From the NCBI GenBank assembly GCA_902607625.1, contig CACLKR010000009.1, positions 1 through 41,993 on the forward strand: DNA of 41,993 nt, in the 5' to 3' direction. Under the pieces are notes generated by a model. The model was not told the origin of the DNA. It saw only the letters and a program-made list of their open reading frames with translations, and searched no databases. Origin of the DNA: an uncultured Pelagibacteraceae bacterium. Its GTDB lineage: Bacteria; Pseudomonadota; Alphaproteobacteria; Pelagibacterales; Pelagibacteraceae. Position numbers and translations under genes: made by a program. Positions 30,514 through 38,503 of the stretch are shown here, piece after piece (position 1 is the first letter of the stretch; each line of letters begins with the position of its first letter).

Positions 30514-30543
30514 CTTGTAGACTACAAAAAAGCACCCATATAT
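30514..30543 (+). promoter_or_regulatory. RpoH (sigma32)-type heat-shock promoter of dnaK
   Basis: In the 60-base grpE-dnaK gap, CTTG (30514-30517) is followed after 17 bases by CCCATATAT (30535-30543). This closely fits the sigma32 pattern CTTGaa-N(about 13-15)-CCCCATnT as well as the alphaproteobacterial RpoH version. A Shine-Dalgarno-like AGGAAG at 30551 and the dnaK ATG at 30565 follow at sensible distances. No CIRCE repeat is present. Confidence 0.68.
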
Positions 30544-30564
30544 CAACGAAAGGAAGCAAATTTT

Positions 30565-32520
30565 ATGAGTAGAGTTATAGGAATTGATTTAGGAACAACA
30601 AATTCTTGTGTGGCCGTAATGGAAGGCTCACAAGCTAAAGTATTAGAAAATGCTGAGGGGGCAAGAACTACTCCTTCTGTTGTTGCGTTTGGTGAAAATA
30701 ATGAAAAACTAGTAGGTCAATCGGCAAAAAGACAAGCTGTAACTAATCCAGAAAATACTTTATTTGCAGTAAAAAGATTAATTGGAAGAAATTTTGATGA
30801 TAAAACTGTTAAAAAAGATGTTGCAAAAGCGCCGTATAAAATTATTAAATCTGACAATAACGATGCCTGGTTAGAAGCAAGAGGACAAAAATATTCTCCT
30901 TCACAAATATCTGCTTTTATTTTACAAAAAATGAAAGAAACGGCAGAAAAATATTTAGGACAAGAAGTTAAACAAGCTGTTATTACGGTACCTGCGTACT
31001 TTAATGACTCTCAAAGACAAGCAACAAAAGATGCAGGTAAAATTGCTGGTTTAGAAGTTCTTAGAATTATTAATGAACCTACCGCAGCCTCACTAGCTTA
31101 TGGTCTAGATAAAAAGGGAGGAAAAAAAATAGCAGTATATGATTTGGGAGGTGGCACATTTGATGTTTCAATCCTTGAAATCGGTGATGGTGTATTTGAA
31201 GTTAAATCTACAAATGGAGACACTTTTTTAGGTGGAGAGGATTTTGATGATCAAATTGTCGACTATTTAGCTGATGAATTTAAAAAAGATAATGGGATAG
31301 ATTTAAGAGCTGATAAATTAGCTCTTCAAAGACTTAAAGAAGCTGCTGAAAAAGCAAAAATAGAACTTTCCTCTGCAACGCAAACTGAAATTAATTTACC
31401 ATTTATCACTGCTGATAAAACTGGTCCAAAACACATAAATATAAAATTAACTAGAGCAAAATTAGAAGCGCTTGTTGAAGATTTAGTTAAAAGAACACTT
31501 AAGCCGTGTGAAACAGCTTTGAAGGACTCTGGATTTAGTGCCGCGGAAATAAATGAAGTAGTTTTAGTTGGAGGAATGACAAGAATGCCAAAAATAGTCG
31601 AAACTGTTAAAACTTTTTTTGGCAAGGTTCCAAACAAAAGTGTTAATCCAGATGAAGTTGTGGCAATGGGAGCAGCTATTCAAGGTGGAGTTCTTCAAGG
31701 TGATGTAAAAGATGTACTTCTTTTAGATGTAACGCCTTTATCCTTAGGAATCGAAACATTAGGAGCAGTTTCTACAAAACTTATTGAAAAAAATACAACA
31801 ATTCCTACAAAGAAAAGCCAAGTCTTTTCCACTGCTGAAGATAATCAACCCGCCGTTTCTATTAGGGTTTTACAAGGTGAAAGGGAAATGGCTGCTGATA
31901 ACAAATTGTTAGGAAATTTTGAATTGGTTGGTATACCAAATGCACCAAGAGGAGTTCCACAAATTGAAGTAACTTTTGATATTGATGCAAATGGAATAGT
32001 AAGTGTTTCTGCAAAAGATAAAGGAACTGGAAAAGAACAAAAGATACAAATTCAAGCTTCTGGAGGTCTTAGTGAAGATGAAATTAAGAAAATGGTAAAA
32101 GATGCAGAAGCAAACAAAGAAGTAGATAAGAAAAAAAGAGAAACAGTAGATGCAAGAAATCAAGCTGACACGATTATTCATACAACAGAAAAAAACTTAA
32201 AAGAGTATGGAAGTAAAATTTCAGATGGTGATAAAAAAGCTATAGAAACTGGAATTTCTGATCTAAGAAATGCGCTTAAAGGCACTGATATAGAAGAAGT
32301 AAAGAAAAAAACACAGGCTTTAGTACAATCTTCGATGAAACTTGGAGAGGCCATATACAAAAGTCAACAAAAAGATGCTGGAAAAAAAGGTACAAAACAA
32401 AACCAAAGTTCAGAAAATAAAGAGCAGAGCAAAGAAAATGTCGTTGATGCAGATTTTGAAGAAGTAAAAGAAGATAAAAAAAAAGATAAAAGCGACAAAG
32501 ACAAAGAAAAAAGAGCCTAA
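30565..32520 (+). CDS. dnaK: Molecular chaperone DnaK (Hsp70)
   Basis: The 651-residue ATP-dependent chaperone is full length. The ATPase domain begins [16 protein letters not shown] and contains [25 protein letters not shown] and [11 protein letters not shown]. The linker [16 protein letters not shown] leads to the substrate-binding domain and helical lid. The C-terminal tail keeps the conserved DADFEEV but continues into a lysine/aspartate-rich stretch ([16 protein letters not shown]) instead of ending soon after. Expression is probably from both the grpE promoter and the RpoH-type promoter directly upstream. dnaJ follows after 30 bases. Confidence 0.98.
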   Translation: MSRVIGIDLGTTNSCVAVMEGSQAKVLENAEGARTTPSVVAFGENNEKLVGQSAKRQAVTNPENTLFAVKRLIGRNFDDKTVKKDVAKAPYKIIKSDNNDAWLEARGQKYSPSQISAFILQKMKETAEKYLGQEVKQAVITVPAYFNDSQRQATKDAGKIAGLEVLRIINEPTAASLAYGLDKKGGKKIAVYDLGGGTFDVSILEIGDGVFEVKSTNGDTFLGGEDFDDQIVDYLADEFKKDNGIDLRADKLALQRLKEAAEKAKIELSSATQTEINLPFITADKTGPKHINIKLTRAKLEALVEDLVKRTLKPCETALKDSGFSAAEINEVVLVGGMTRMPKIVETVKTFFGKVPNKSVNPDEVVAMGAAIQGGVLQGDVKDVLLLDVTPLSLGIETLGAVSTKLIEKNTTIPTKKSQVFSTAEDNQPAVSIRVLQGEREMAADNKLLGNFELVGIPNAPRGVPQIEVTFDIDANGIVSVSAKDKGTGKEQKIQIQASGGLSEDEIKKMVKDAEANKEVDKKKRETVDARNQADTIIHTTEKNLKEYGSKISDGDKKAIETGISDLRNALKGTDIEEVKKKTQALVQSSMKLGEAIYKSQQKDAGKKGTKQNQSSENKEQSKENVVDADFEEVKEDKKKDKSDKDKEKRA

Positions 32521-32550
32521 GACTAAAAACATAAAAATGTCGGTAAATAT

Positions 32551-33693
32551 ATGGCAAAAAGAGATTACTACGAGGTCTTGGGCGTTGTTAAATCTTCCTC
32601 CGTTGATGAGATCAAAAAAGCTTATAGAAAATTAGCTCTAAAATATCATCCAGATAGAAACAAAGGCGATAAAGCTGCGGAAGCAAAATTTAAAGAAGCT
32701 AGCGAAGCTTATCACATTCTTTCTGATAAAGAACGTAGAACTAACTACAATCAATTTGGTCATGCAGCTTTTGAAGGAGCGGGCGGAAGAGGAGATTTTT
32801 CAAATTTTGATTTTACAAATGCTTTTTCAGATATTTTTGGCTCAGACATTTTTGATGACTTTTTTGAAGGTTTTGGAGGAACAAGAGGAAGGAGACGAAG
32901 AAGATCTTCAGATTTTAGAGGTGGAGATTTAAGATATGATTTATCCATTTCTCTAGAAGATGCTTATAACGGTAAAAAACAAGAAATTAATTTTTCATCT
33001 TCAGATAAATGCGAAACTTGTGATGGATATGGAGCAGAACCAGGAACTAAACCCATTTCTTGTTCCGCGTGTGGAGGTCAAGGTCAAGTAAGATCAAGCC
33101 AGGGTTTTTTTACAATTCAACAAACTTGTCCAGAATGCGCTGGTTCTGGAGAGCAAATTTCTAGTCCATGCAAAGAGTGCAAAGGAATAGGTAAAAAACA
33201 AACTAAAAAAAAGATATTCACTAATGTTCCAAAAGGCGTTGATGATGGCACAAGAATTAGATTATCAGGCAAAGGAGAAGCAGGTATAAAGGGTGCAGGA
33301 AGCGGTGATTTGTATATTTTTGTATCAGTAGAACCCCATAGTATTTTTAAAAGATCAGAAGAAAATCTTTTTTTTGAATTTCCTATTTCATTAGCTGATG
33401 CAGCACTTGGAGCCATTGTTGAAGTACCAACTATTGATGGAGGAAAAGCAAAGGTAAAAATTCCAGCAGGAACGCAAAATGGGAAACAGTTTAGATTAAG
33501 AGAAAAAGGAATGCCGATGATGAGAAATAAAAATTATGGTGATTTATATATTCAAGCAGTAACCGAAGTTCCTGTTTCTTTAACCAAGGAACAAAAAAAT
33601 CTATTAGAAAAATTTAAAAAACTAGAAGATACGAAAACAAATCCAATTATGAAAGATTTTTTTGAAAAAGCTAAAAAATTTTGGAGAAATTAA
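32551..33693 (+). CDS. dnaJ: Co-chaperone DnaJ (Hsp40)
   Basis: DnaJ delivers unfolded proteins to DnaK and stimulates its ATPase. The 380-residue type I protein has a J domain with HPD at 33-35, a Gly/Phe-rich region (about 70-115), four CxxCxGxG zinc repeats ([32 protein letters not shown]) and the C-terminal substrate-binding domains ([19 protein letters not shown]). Nothing is missing. The stop TAA is directly followed by the dapB ATG (33693/33694), so dapB, nth and the kinase gene behind it are probably co-transcribed with the chaperone genes. Confidence 0.98.
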   Translation: MAKRDYYEVLGVVKSSSVDEIKKAYRKLALKYHPDRNKGDKAAEAKFKEASEAYHILSDKERRTNYNQFGHAAFEGAGGRGDFSNFDFTNAFSDIFGSDIFDDFFEGFGGTRGRRRRRSSDFRGGDLRYDLSISLEDAYNGKKQEINFSSSDKCETCDGYGAEPGTKPISCSACGGQGQVRSSQGFFTIQQTCPECAGSGEQISSPCKECKGIGKKQTKKKIFTNVPKGVDDGTRIRLSGKGEAGIKGAGSGDLYIFVSVEPHSIFKRSEENLFFEFPISLADAALGAIVEVPTIDGGKAKVKIPAGTQNGKQFRLREKGMPMMRNKNYGDLYIQAVTEVPVSLTKEQKNLLEKFKKLEDTKTNPIMKDFFEKAKKFWRN

Positions 33694-34470
33694 ATGAAAA
33701 AAATTAATTTAGCAATTACAGGATGTCTTGGAAGAATGGGGCAACAACTTGTTAAATCATCTAAAAGTGCAAAAAATTTTAAACTAGTTTCAATTACAGA
33801 AAATAGAAAAATTGATAAAAAAGTATCTGGTTTGAAGCCTCAATTAAATTCAGAATCTGCATTTAAAAACGCAAATATAATTATAGATTTTACAATTCCA
33901 AAATGCACATTAGAAGTACTAAAAATTGCCTCTAAATTAAAAAAAAGAGTAGTTATTGGAACTACTGGTTTTTCTAAAAAAGAAGAAAATTTAATAAAAA
34001 AATATTCCAAAAAAATACCCATACTTAAAGCTGGTAATATGAGTTTAGGAATAAATTTATTGATGTATTTAACTGAAATAGCCTCTAAATCACTTGGAAA
34101 TAATTTTTTAAGCAAAGTTTTTGAAGCACATCATAAACATAAAAAAGATTACCCATCAGGAACAGCCCTGATGCTTGGAAGGGGTATAGCAGTAGGAAAA
34201 AAGAAAGATTTTTATAAATTACTGGGAAAAAAATATTTAAATAAAAAGTCCTTTCCTTACAGCAAAAAAATCAATTTTGCTTCAATTAGAAAAGGTGAAA
34301 TTGTGGGAAATCATAAAGTTCTCTTCTCAAGTGGAAAAGAAACTATTACTTTAGACCACGAGGCATTTGATAGAGCTCTGTATTCAGAAGGTGCATTCAC
34401 TGCAGCTAAATGGTTAATGAGTAAAAAATCTGGTCTCTACTCAATGAGAAACGTTCTGAACTTTAAATGA
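33694..34470 (+). CDS. dapB: 4-hydroxy-tetrahydrodipicolinate reductase DapB
   Basis: DapB carries out the second committed step of meso-diaminopimelate and lysine synthesis, feeding peptidoglycan. The 258-residue protein shows the dinucleotide-binding start NLAITGCLGRMGQQL and GTTGFS (89-94). The active-site block is EAHHKHKKDYPSGTALMLG with His146-His147 and Lys151; the usual DAPSGTA is DYPSGTA here. It follows dnaJ without a gap and overlaps nth by 4 bases (ATGA), placing it in a heat-shock gene cluster. Confidence 0.95.
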   Translation: MKKINLAITGCLGRMGQQLVKSSKSAKNFKLVSITENRKIDKKVSGLKPQLNSESAFKNANIIIDFTIPKCTLEVLKIASKLKKRVVIGTTGFSKKEENLIKKYSKKIPILKAGNMSLGINLLMYLTEIASKSLGNNFLSKVFEAHHKHKKDYPSGTALMLGRGIAVGKKKDFYKLLGKKYLNKKSFPYSKKINFASIRKGEIVGNHKVLFSSGKETITLDHEAFDRALYSEGAFTAAKWLMSKKSGLYSMRNVLNFK

Positions 34471-35102
34471 AATCTAGAGAAATAAATTCTCTTTTTAAAA
34501 ATCTAAGCAGAGTAATAAGAAATCCTAAAAGTGATCTTAAGTACAAAAGTAAATTTACTCTTTTAGTGTCGGTTGTTTTATCTGCCCAGTGTACTGACGT
34601 TAATGTTAATAATGTCACTAAAAAACTTTACAAGAAATATAACAAGCCCGAACATTTTGTAAAACTTGGTAGAAAAAGAATTGAAGTCCTAATAAAAAAA
34701 ATTAATTTTTTTAGAAATAAAGCAAAAAGTGTTTATCTATTATCGAAACAGTTGATTGAAAGACACAATAGCCAGGTTCCAAAAAATTTTGAAAAATTGA
34801 TTGCTCTACCAGGTGTTGGACGAAAAACTGCAAGTGTCTTATTGAATGAAGGATTTGGATTGCCCACTATTGCAGTTGATACGCACGTGTTTAGAGTTAG
34901 TAATAGAACGGGTTTAGCTAGTGGTAAAAATCCTGATGAAGTTCAACAAAATTTATATAAGGTAGTTCCTAAAAAATACTTAAAAAGAGCTGGTCATACC
35001 CTACTGCTTCATGGAAGATATACTTGCAAAGCAAGAACACCTTCGTGTAAGACATGTGTAATAATCAAATATTGTAAATACAATAACAAGGAACTCATAT
35101 GA
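34467..35102 (+). CDS. nth: Endonuclease III (DNA glycosylase/AP lyase)
   Basis: Nth excises oxidised pyrimidines and cuts the abasic site. The 211-residue protein has the helix-hairpin-helix LPGVGRKTASV with catalytic Lys120, Asp138 in VDTHVFRVSNR and the 4Fe-4S loop Cys187-x6-Cys194-x2-Cys197-x5-Cys203, which is the exact Nth spacing. Both ends overlap neighbours by ATGA (dapB stop and kinase start), so translation is coupled across dapB-nth-kinase. Confidence 0.96.
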   Translation: MKSREINSLFKNLSRVIRNPKSDLKYKSKFTLLVSVVLSAQCTDVNVNNVTKKLYKKYNKPEHFVKLGRKRIEVLIKKINFFRNKAKSVYLLSKQLIERHNSQVPKNFEKLIALPGVGRKTASVLLNEGFGLPTIAVDTHVFRVSNRTGLASGKNPDEVQQNLYKVVPKKYLKRAGHTLLLHGRYTCKARTPSCKTCVIIKYCKYNNKELI

Positions 35103-36028
35103 AAGTATTAGGAATTGGAAATGCTATAGTTGATGTAATTTGTAAAATAGAGGAAAGTTTTTTATCTGAAAATAATCTTACAAAAAGTACAATGAAACTT
35201 GTTGATGAAGTTGAATTTAGAAAACTATTATCAAATTTGAAAATTGAAGAAACAATAGCAGGAGGTTCGGTTGCAAATTCTATTGTTGGTTTATCACAAT
35301 TAGGTAATACAGTTTCTTATATTGGAAAAGTAAATAATGATGAATTAGGTAACAAATATGAAAAAAGTTTAACAAATGAAAAGGTAAAATATTGTTATCA
35401 AAAAAAAAAAGAATCCATTCCAACAGGAACTTGTTTAATTCTAATTACCCCGGATTCTGAAAGAACAATGTGTACCTTTTTAGGTATCGCGGGGAAAATT
35501 AACGATAAAGATATTGATGAAAATGCAGTTAAAAATAGTGAATTAATTTTTTTAGAAGGTTATTTATGGGATGAAGGAGATCCTCAAAAAGCATTTAATA
35601 AAGCTATCAGTATATCCAAAAAAACATCGATGTCATTGTCAGACCAGTTTTGTGTAGATCGTCATAAAAAAAGTTTTTTTAATTTAGTAAAAAATAAATT
35701 AGATATTACTTTTGCCAACGAACAAGAAATTTTATCTTTAATTAACGCTAAAAGTTTTGATGAAGTTATTTCATTTGGCAAACAACTAGGAAAACTTCTT
35801 GTTATTACTCGAGGTGAAAAAGGAAGTATTGGAATACAAAAAAATGAAGTGGTTGAATGCAAAAGTAAAAAGAATTTAAAAATTGTTGATTTAACAGGTG
35901 CAGGGGATCTATTTGCTTCAGGTTTTTTACACGGATACATTAATAATTTATCTATAAAAGAAAGTTTAAAAAAAGGAACTGAAATGTCTTCAAAAATAAT
36001 ACAAAAAATTGGTGCTAGGTTAGAATAA
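35099..36028 (+). CDS. PfkB-family carbohydrate kinase, probably adenosine kinase
   Basis: The 309-residue protein is a ribokinase-fold sugar or nucleoside kinase. It begins KVLGIGNAIVDVICKI and has the substrate-side glycine pair in ETIAGGSVANSIVGLSQLG. It ends with the ATP/anion-hole motif DLTGAGDLFASGF, where Asp270 is the catalytic base. The N-terminal pattern resembles alphaproteobacterial proteins annotated as adenosine kinase; a different nucleoside or sugar substrate cannot be excluded from sequence. It is the last gene of the dnaJ-dapB-nth run and overlaps the 3' end of the convergent ArfA-like gene by 14 bases. Confidence 0.85.
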   Translation: MKVLGIGNAIVDVICKIEESFLSENNLTKSTMKLVDEVEFRKLLSNLKIEETIAGGSVANSIVGLSQLGNTVSYIGKVNNDELGNKYEKSLTNEKVKYCYQKKKESIPTGTCLILITPDSERTMCTFLGIAGKINDKDIDENAVKNSELIFLEGYLWDEGDPQKAFNKAISISKKTSMSLSDQFCVDRHKKSFFNLVKNKLDITFANEQEILSLINAKSFDEVISFGKQLGKLLVITRGEKGSIGIQKNEVVECKSKKNLKIVDLTGAGDLFASGFLHGYINNLSIKESLKKGTEMSSKIIQKIGARLE

Positions 36029-36140
36029 CTTTCTTTTTTCTTTTAAAACTTCCTTTGCCCTTTTTAGATTTAACAACTCGTTTCCTATATTTTGAAGAAA
36101 ACAAATCTCTAGCAATAAAATTTCGTACTTTTCTTTTCAA
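36015..36140 (-). CDS. arfA: ArfA-like alternative ribosome-rescue factor (41 residues, TTG start)
   Basis: Reading the minus strand from TTG at 36140 to TAG at 36017-36015 gives 41 residues that are extremely basic. The central part, RKRVVKSKKGKGSFKRKKK, closely matches the core of E. coli ArfA ([20 protein letters not shown]), including the invariant KKGKGS. ArfA recruits release factor 2 to ribosomes stalled on mRNAs lacking a stop codon. The TTG overlaps the TGA of the upstream regulator gene in TTGA (36137-36140), a typical coupled start; there is no ATG. The 3' end overlaps the convergent kinase gene by 14 bases. The protein ends soon after the functional core, unlike E. coli ArfA, whose longer form is made unstable. 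Homology is by pattern recognition only. Confidence 0.78.
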   Translation of the reverse strand: MKRKVRNFIARDLFSSKYRKRVVKSKKGKGSFKRKKKVILT

Positions 36141-36760
36141 ATATAATACCCCATCTTATTATTTTTAATAAAATTATTATCACCAAATTTCTTTGAAATT
36201 TTTTTTCTAAGCCTGTGTATATGTGTTTCTACTGTATGTGTTTCAGTTTTTTCGGAATACTTCCAAACATTTTTTAAAACCAAATTTTTGTTTATTGGTT
36301 TTTTACTTGCGCTAAATAAAATAAGAAAATTAACTTCTTTTTCAGAAAGTTTAAGTTCTAAATTATTTCTTTTAATCTTACGCTCGTTTTTATCAATTAT
36401 GTAACCACTTAAACGTATTAAAGAATTTTTTTTAAATTCATTTTTAGCAATAAGTGAAACAATTTTTTTTTTAAAATCTAGTATTGTAAATGGCATATTC
36501 AATTGCTCATTAAAATCACCAAACAATCTACTTATTGCTTTAGAGGGCTTGACAATTAAAATTGATGGAAAGTTATTTATTTTAATTTTATTCAACGGAT
36601 TATTAAAAAAGACAACTAATTGATTTTCTTTTTCCGCTTCTTTTACACATAAATCTAAGTCCTCGTAATGTTTGATTTTAAATTGAGAAAACAACTTTAT
36701 TTCCTTAATAATTTCAAAAAAGATTTTATTAGCAAAAATTGATATAGTGTAACTGTTCAT
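36137..36760 (-). CDS. OmpR/PhoB-type winged-helix regulator with degenerate receiver
   Basis: The 207-residue protein has a C-terminal winged helix (about 113-207) of the Trans_reg_C type. It shows LELKLSEKEVNFLILFSA, LVLKNVWKYSEKTETHTVETHIHRLRKKI and the wing NNKMGYYI. The N-terminal half (about 1-108) has receiver-like length and beta-alpha alternation. At the end of the third strand, where the phosphoacceptor Asp belongs, it reads VVFFNNP, so it is probably not phosphorylated, and no histidine kinase gene is near. It is divergent from an L,D-transpeptidase gene with only 14 bases between start codons and overlaps the ArfA-like gene by TTGA. A role in controlling the transpeptidase is plausible but unproven. 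Confidence 0.83.
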   Translation of the reverse strand: MNSYTISIFANKIFFEIIKEIKLFSQFKIKHYEDLDLCVKEAEKENQLVVFFNNPLNKIKINNFPSILIVKPSKAISRLFGDFNEQLNMPFTILDFKKKIVSLIAKNEFKKNSLIRLSGYIIDKNERKIKRNNLELKLSEKEVNFLILFSASKKPINKNLVLKNVWKYSEKTETHTVETHIHRLRKKISKKFGDNNFIKNNKMGYYI

Positions 36761-36774
36761 TAATAATTATTTTT

Positions 36775-37266
36775 ATGAATATTATAATAAAAAATCATTT
36801 TCTATTATACAAAGGTTATAAATTAAAATGTAGTATAGGTAAATCCGGCTTAACATGTTCCAAAAAAGAAGGAGATTTAGCGACACCCAAAGGACTTTTC
36901 AAACTTGGCTTACTTTACTACAGAAAAGATAGAATTAAATTGGGTAAATGTGTAATAAAAAAAAAAATTATAAAAAAGAGTATGGGATGGTGTAATGACA
37001 TTAGAAGTAAAAAATATAATAAAGAAATATCTTTTCCATTTAAATATAGAGCCGAAAAGCTTTATCGAAAGGATAATATTTATAATATTTTTATTAATAT
37101 AAAATATAATCATTCACCGGTTATAAAAGGAAAAGGAAGTGCTATTTTTTTACATATATGTAAAAAAAAATATAAAGCAACAAGTGCGTGCGTAGCTCTA
37201 GAAAAAAAAGATTTTTTAAAAATAATTCCCTTAATCAACAAAAGAACAAAAATTTCGATTATGTAA
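36775..37266 (+). CDS. L,D-transpeptidase (YkuD) domain protein
   Basis: The 163-residue protein resembles the short alphaproteobacterial YkuD proteins. It has CSIGKSGLTCSKKEGDLATPKGLF at the start and the catalytic region SAIFLHICKKKYKATSACVALEK with His127 and nucleophile Cys139. The usual [S/T]xGC is TSAC here, Gly to Ala before the cysteine. Such enzymes make 3-3 peptidoglycan cross-links or attach proteins. There is no obvious signal peptide, which is common for this subgroup in annotation but leaves its localisation open. It overlaps the convergent yggS by 8 bases. Confidence 0.82.
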   Translation: MNIIIKNHFLLYKGYKLKCSIGKSGLTCSKKEGDLATPKGLFKLGLLYYRKDRIKLGKCVIKKKIIKKSMGWCNDIRSKKYNKEISFPFKYRAEKLYRKDNIYNIFINIKYNHSPVIKGKGSAIFLHICKKKYKATSACVALEKKDFLKIIPLINKRTKISIM

Positions 37267-37927
37267 GATTTCTCTCTCCCAAGATCAAAGTTCCCAATCT
37301 CAAATATGTAGATCCATTTAATACGGCTTGTTCAAAATCTGAGCTCATGCCCATACTTAATTCACTTAAATTCAATTTTAAAGCAGTATCTTTTAATAAT
37401 TTAAAATATTCGCCTGAATTGGAATCGATTGGAGGTAAACACATTAATCCGATAATATTCAAAGATAATTCTTTAGAACAATAATTATAAAAATGAGTAA
37501 GTTCGTCTAATTCAATACCTGCTTTGTGTTTTTCATTAGCTAAATTTACTTGGATAAATAATTTTACGTTTTTATTTAACTCCTTTTGATATTGAGATAA
37601 TTTTAAAGCCAATTGATCATTGTCAAGTGAATGAATATAATCGAATAAAGAAACTGCTTTTTTAGCTTTATTAGTTTGGAGTTTGCCAACCATGTGTAGT
37701 AATAAATTTTTATAATGTTTCTTTGCATCTGACCATTTCTTTTCCGCTTCTTGAATTTTATTTTCAGCATAATGAAGGTGTCCATTTTCCAAAAGTGGTT
37801 TAATATTAATTAGAGGAAAAGTCTTTGTAACAACAATAATTTTTGGTTTAGTTTTCAGTTGTTTTTTATCAATTATATCTTTAACCTTATTTTGAATAAG
37901 ATTTAACTTTTCTAAATTCGAATGCAT
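37259..37927 (-). CDS. yggS: YggS-family pyridoxal-phosphate homeostasis protein
   Basis: This single-domain alanine-racemase-fold protein binds PLP and balances vitamin B6 and amino-acid pools. The 222 residues show the PLP lysine Lys35 in IIVVTKTFP, then HYAENKIQEAEKKW, LHMVGKLQTNKAKKAV, LFIQVNLANEKHKAGIE, LSMGMSSDFEQAVLNGSTYLRLGTLILGER, all in family order. Its ATG is the minus-strand half of the hexamer ATGCAT at 37922-37927, whose other half is the start of the divergent gene. No alternative start exists before residue 90 or so. Confidence 0.94.
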   Translation of the reverse strand: MHSNLEKLNLIQNKVKDIIDKKQLKTKPKIIVVTKTFPLINIKPLLENGHLHYAENKIQEAEKKWSDAKKHYKNLLLHMVGKLQTNKAKKAVSLFDYIHSLDNDQLALKLSQYQKELNKNVKLFIQVNLANEKHKAGIELDELTHFYNYCSKELSLNIIGLMCLPPIDSNSGEYFKLLKDTALKLNLSELSMGMSSDFEQAVLNGSTYLRLGTLILGERNLT

Positions 37928-38500
37928 AAAAGTTTACCAAAATTTTTTATTTTTTTAGACAAATACAATAGTGAAATATTTGAAAATAATAACATAAATA
38001 TAGGTATTATTTATAGGAATTATAAAGATAGAAATAGAGAAAACCAATTAATAAAAATTGCTAAAGCCTGTAGAAAAAAAAGATATCAACTTTTTGTTTC
38101 AAATGACCTAAAACTAGCCTACAAAGTTAAGGCAGACGGTCTATATGTGCCTGCCTTCAATAAAACAAAAAAATTTTCAAATTTAGAGAAAAAAAATATA
38201 ATAATAGTAGGATCCGCGCACAATCAAAAAGAAATTCATAAAAAAATGATACAAAATTGTAAGGCAATATTTCTTTCTCCTCTTTTTCAAGTTGAAAAGT
38301 CCAAGACCTTTTTAGGTTTACATAAATTTAATTATTTAACATACATGAACAAAGCAAATATCTTAGCGCTGGGTGGAATATCCGAAAATAATATCTGCAA
38401 ACTTAAATTGCTATGCGTTAAAGGCTTTGGTGGAATTCGAATGTTCAAAAAAAAACCGGCCTTTAAAAGGCCGGTTTTTATAAAAAATAATTTTTTTTAG
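37922..38500 (+). CDS. ThiE/TenI-fold protein (thiamine phosphate synthase-like)
   Basis: The 192-residue protein follows the beta/alpha-barrel pattern of ThiE: IGIIYRNYKDRNRENQ (Arg and Lys as in the diphosphate site), LFVSNDLKLAYKVKADGLYVP, IIVGSAHN, AIFLSPLFQVEKSKT and ILALGGISENN. The Asn-Asp pair is kept, but the usual DGVHLGQxD is DGLYVPAFN, so the metal-binding Asp there is missing. It may be a divergent thiamine phosphate synthase or a TenI-like paralogue. Its start shares ATGCAT with yggS. A strong hairpin (38451-38479) lies inside its last codons, so the C-terminal residues KKKPAFKRPVFIKNNFF are encoded through a terminator. Confidence 0.75.
   Translation: MHKSLPKFFIFLDKYNSEIFENNNINIGIIYRNYKDRNRENQLIKIAKACRKKRYQLFVSNDLKLAYKVKADGLYVPAFNKTKKFSNLEKKNIIIVGSAHNQKEIHKKMIQNCKAIFLSPLFQVEKSKTFLGLHKFNYLTYMNKANILALGGISENNICKLKLLCVKGFGGIRMFKKKPAFKRPVFIKNNFF
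38451..38479. terminator. Bidirectional intrinsic terminator inside the ThiE-like 3' coding end
   Basis: A perfect inverted repeat of 14-base arms around one central base (core AACCGGCCTTT / AAAGGCCGGTT) is one of the few GC-rich hairpins in the window. A T run follows on the plus strand, and a longer one (from nine A in the plus sequence) on the minus strand. On the minus strand it lies 25 bases after the porin stop, an ideal terminator for the highly expressed porin genes. On the plus strand it falls before the ThiE-like stop codon at 38498. Confidence 0.88.
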
Positions 38501-38503
38501 TTG

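Noticed and set aside
37188-37484. 98-codon plus-strand open frame across the L,D-transpeptidase and yggS ends
   Set aside because: It overlaps the transpeptidase catalytic end in another frame and is antisense to yggS; no recognisable domain.
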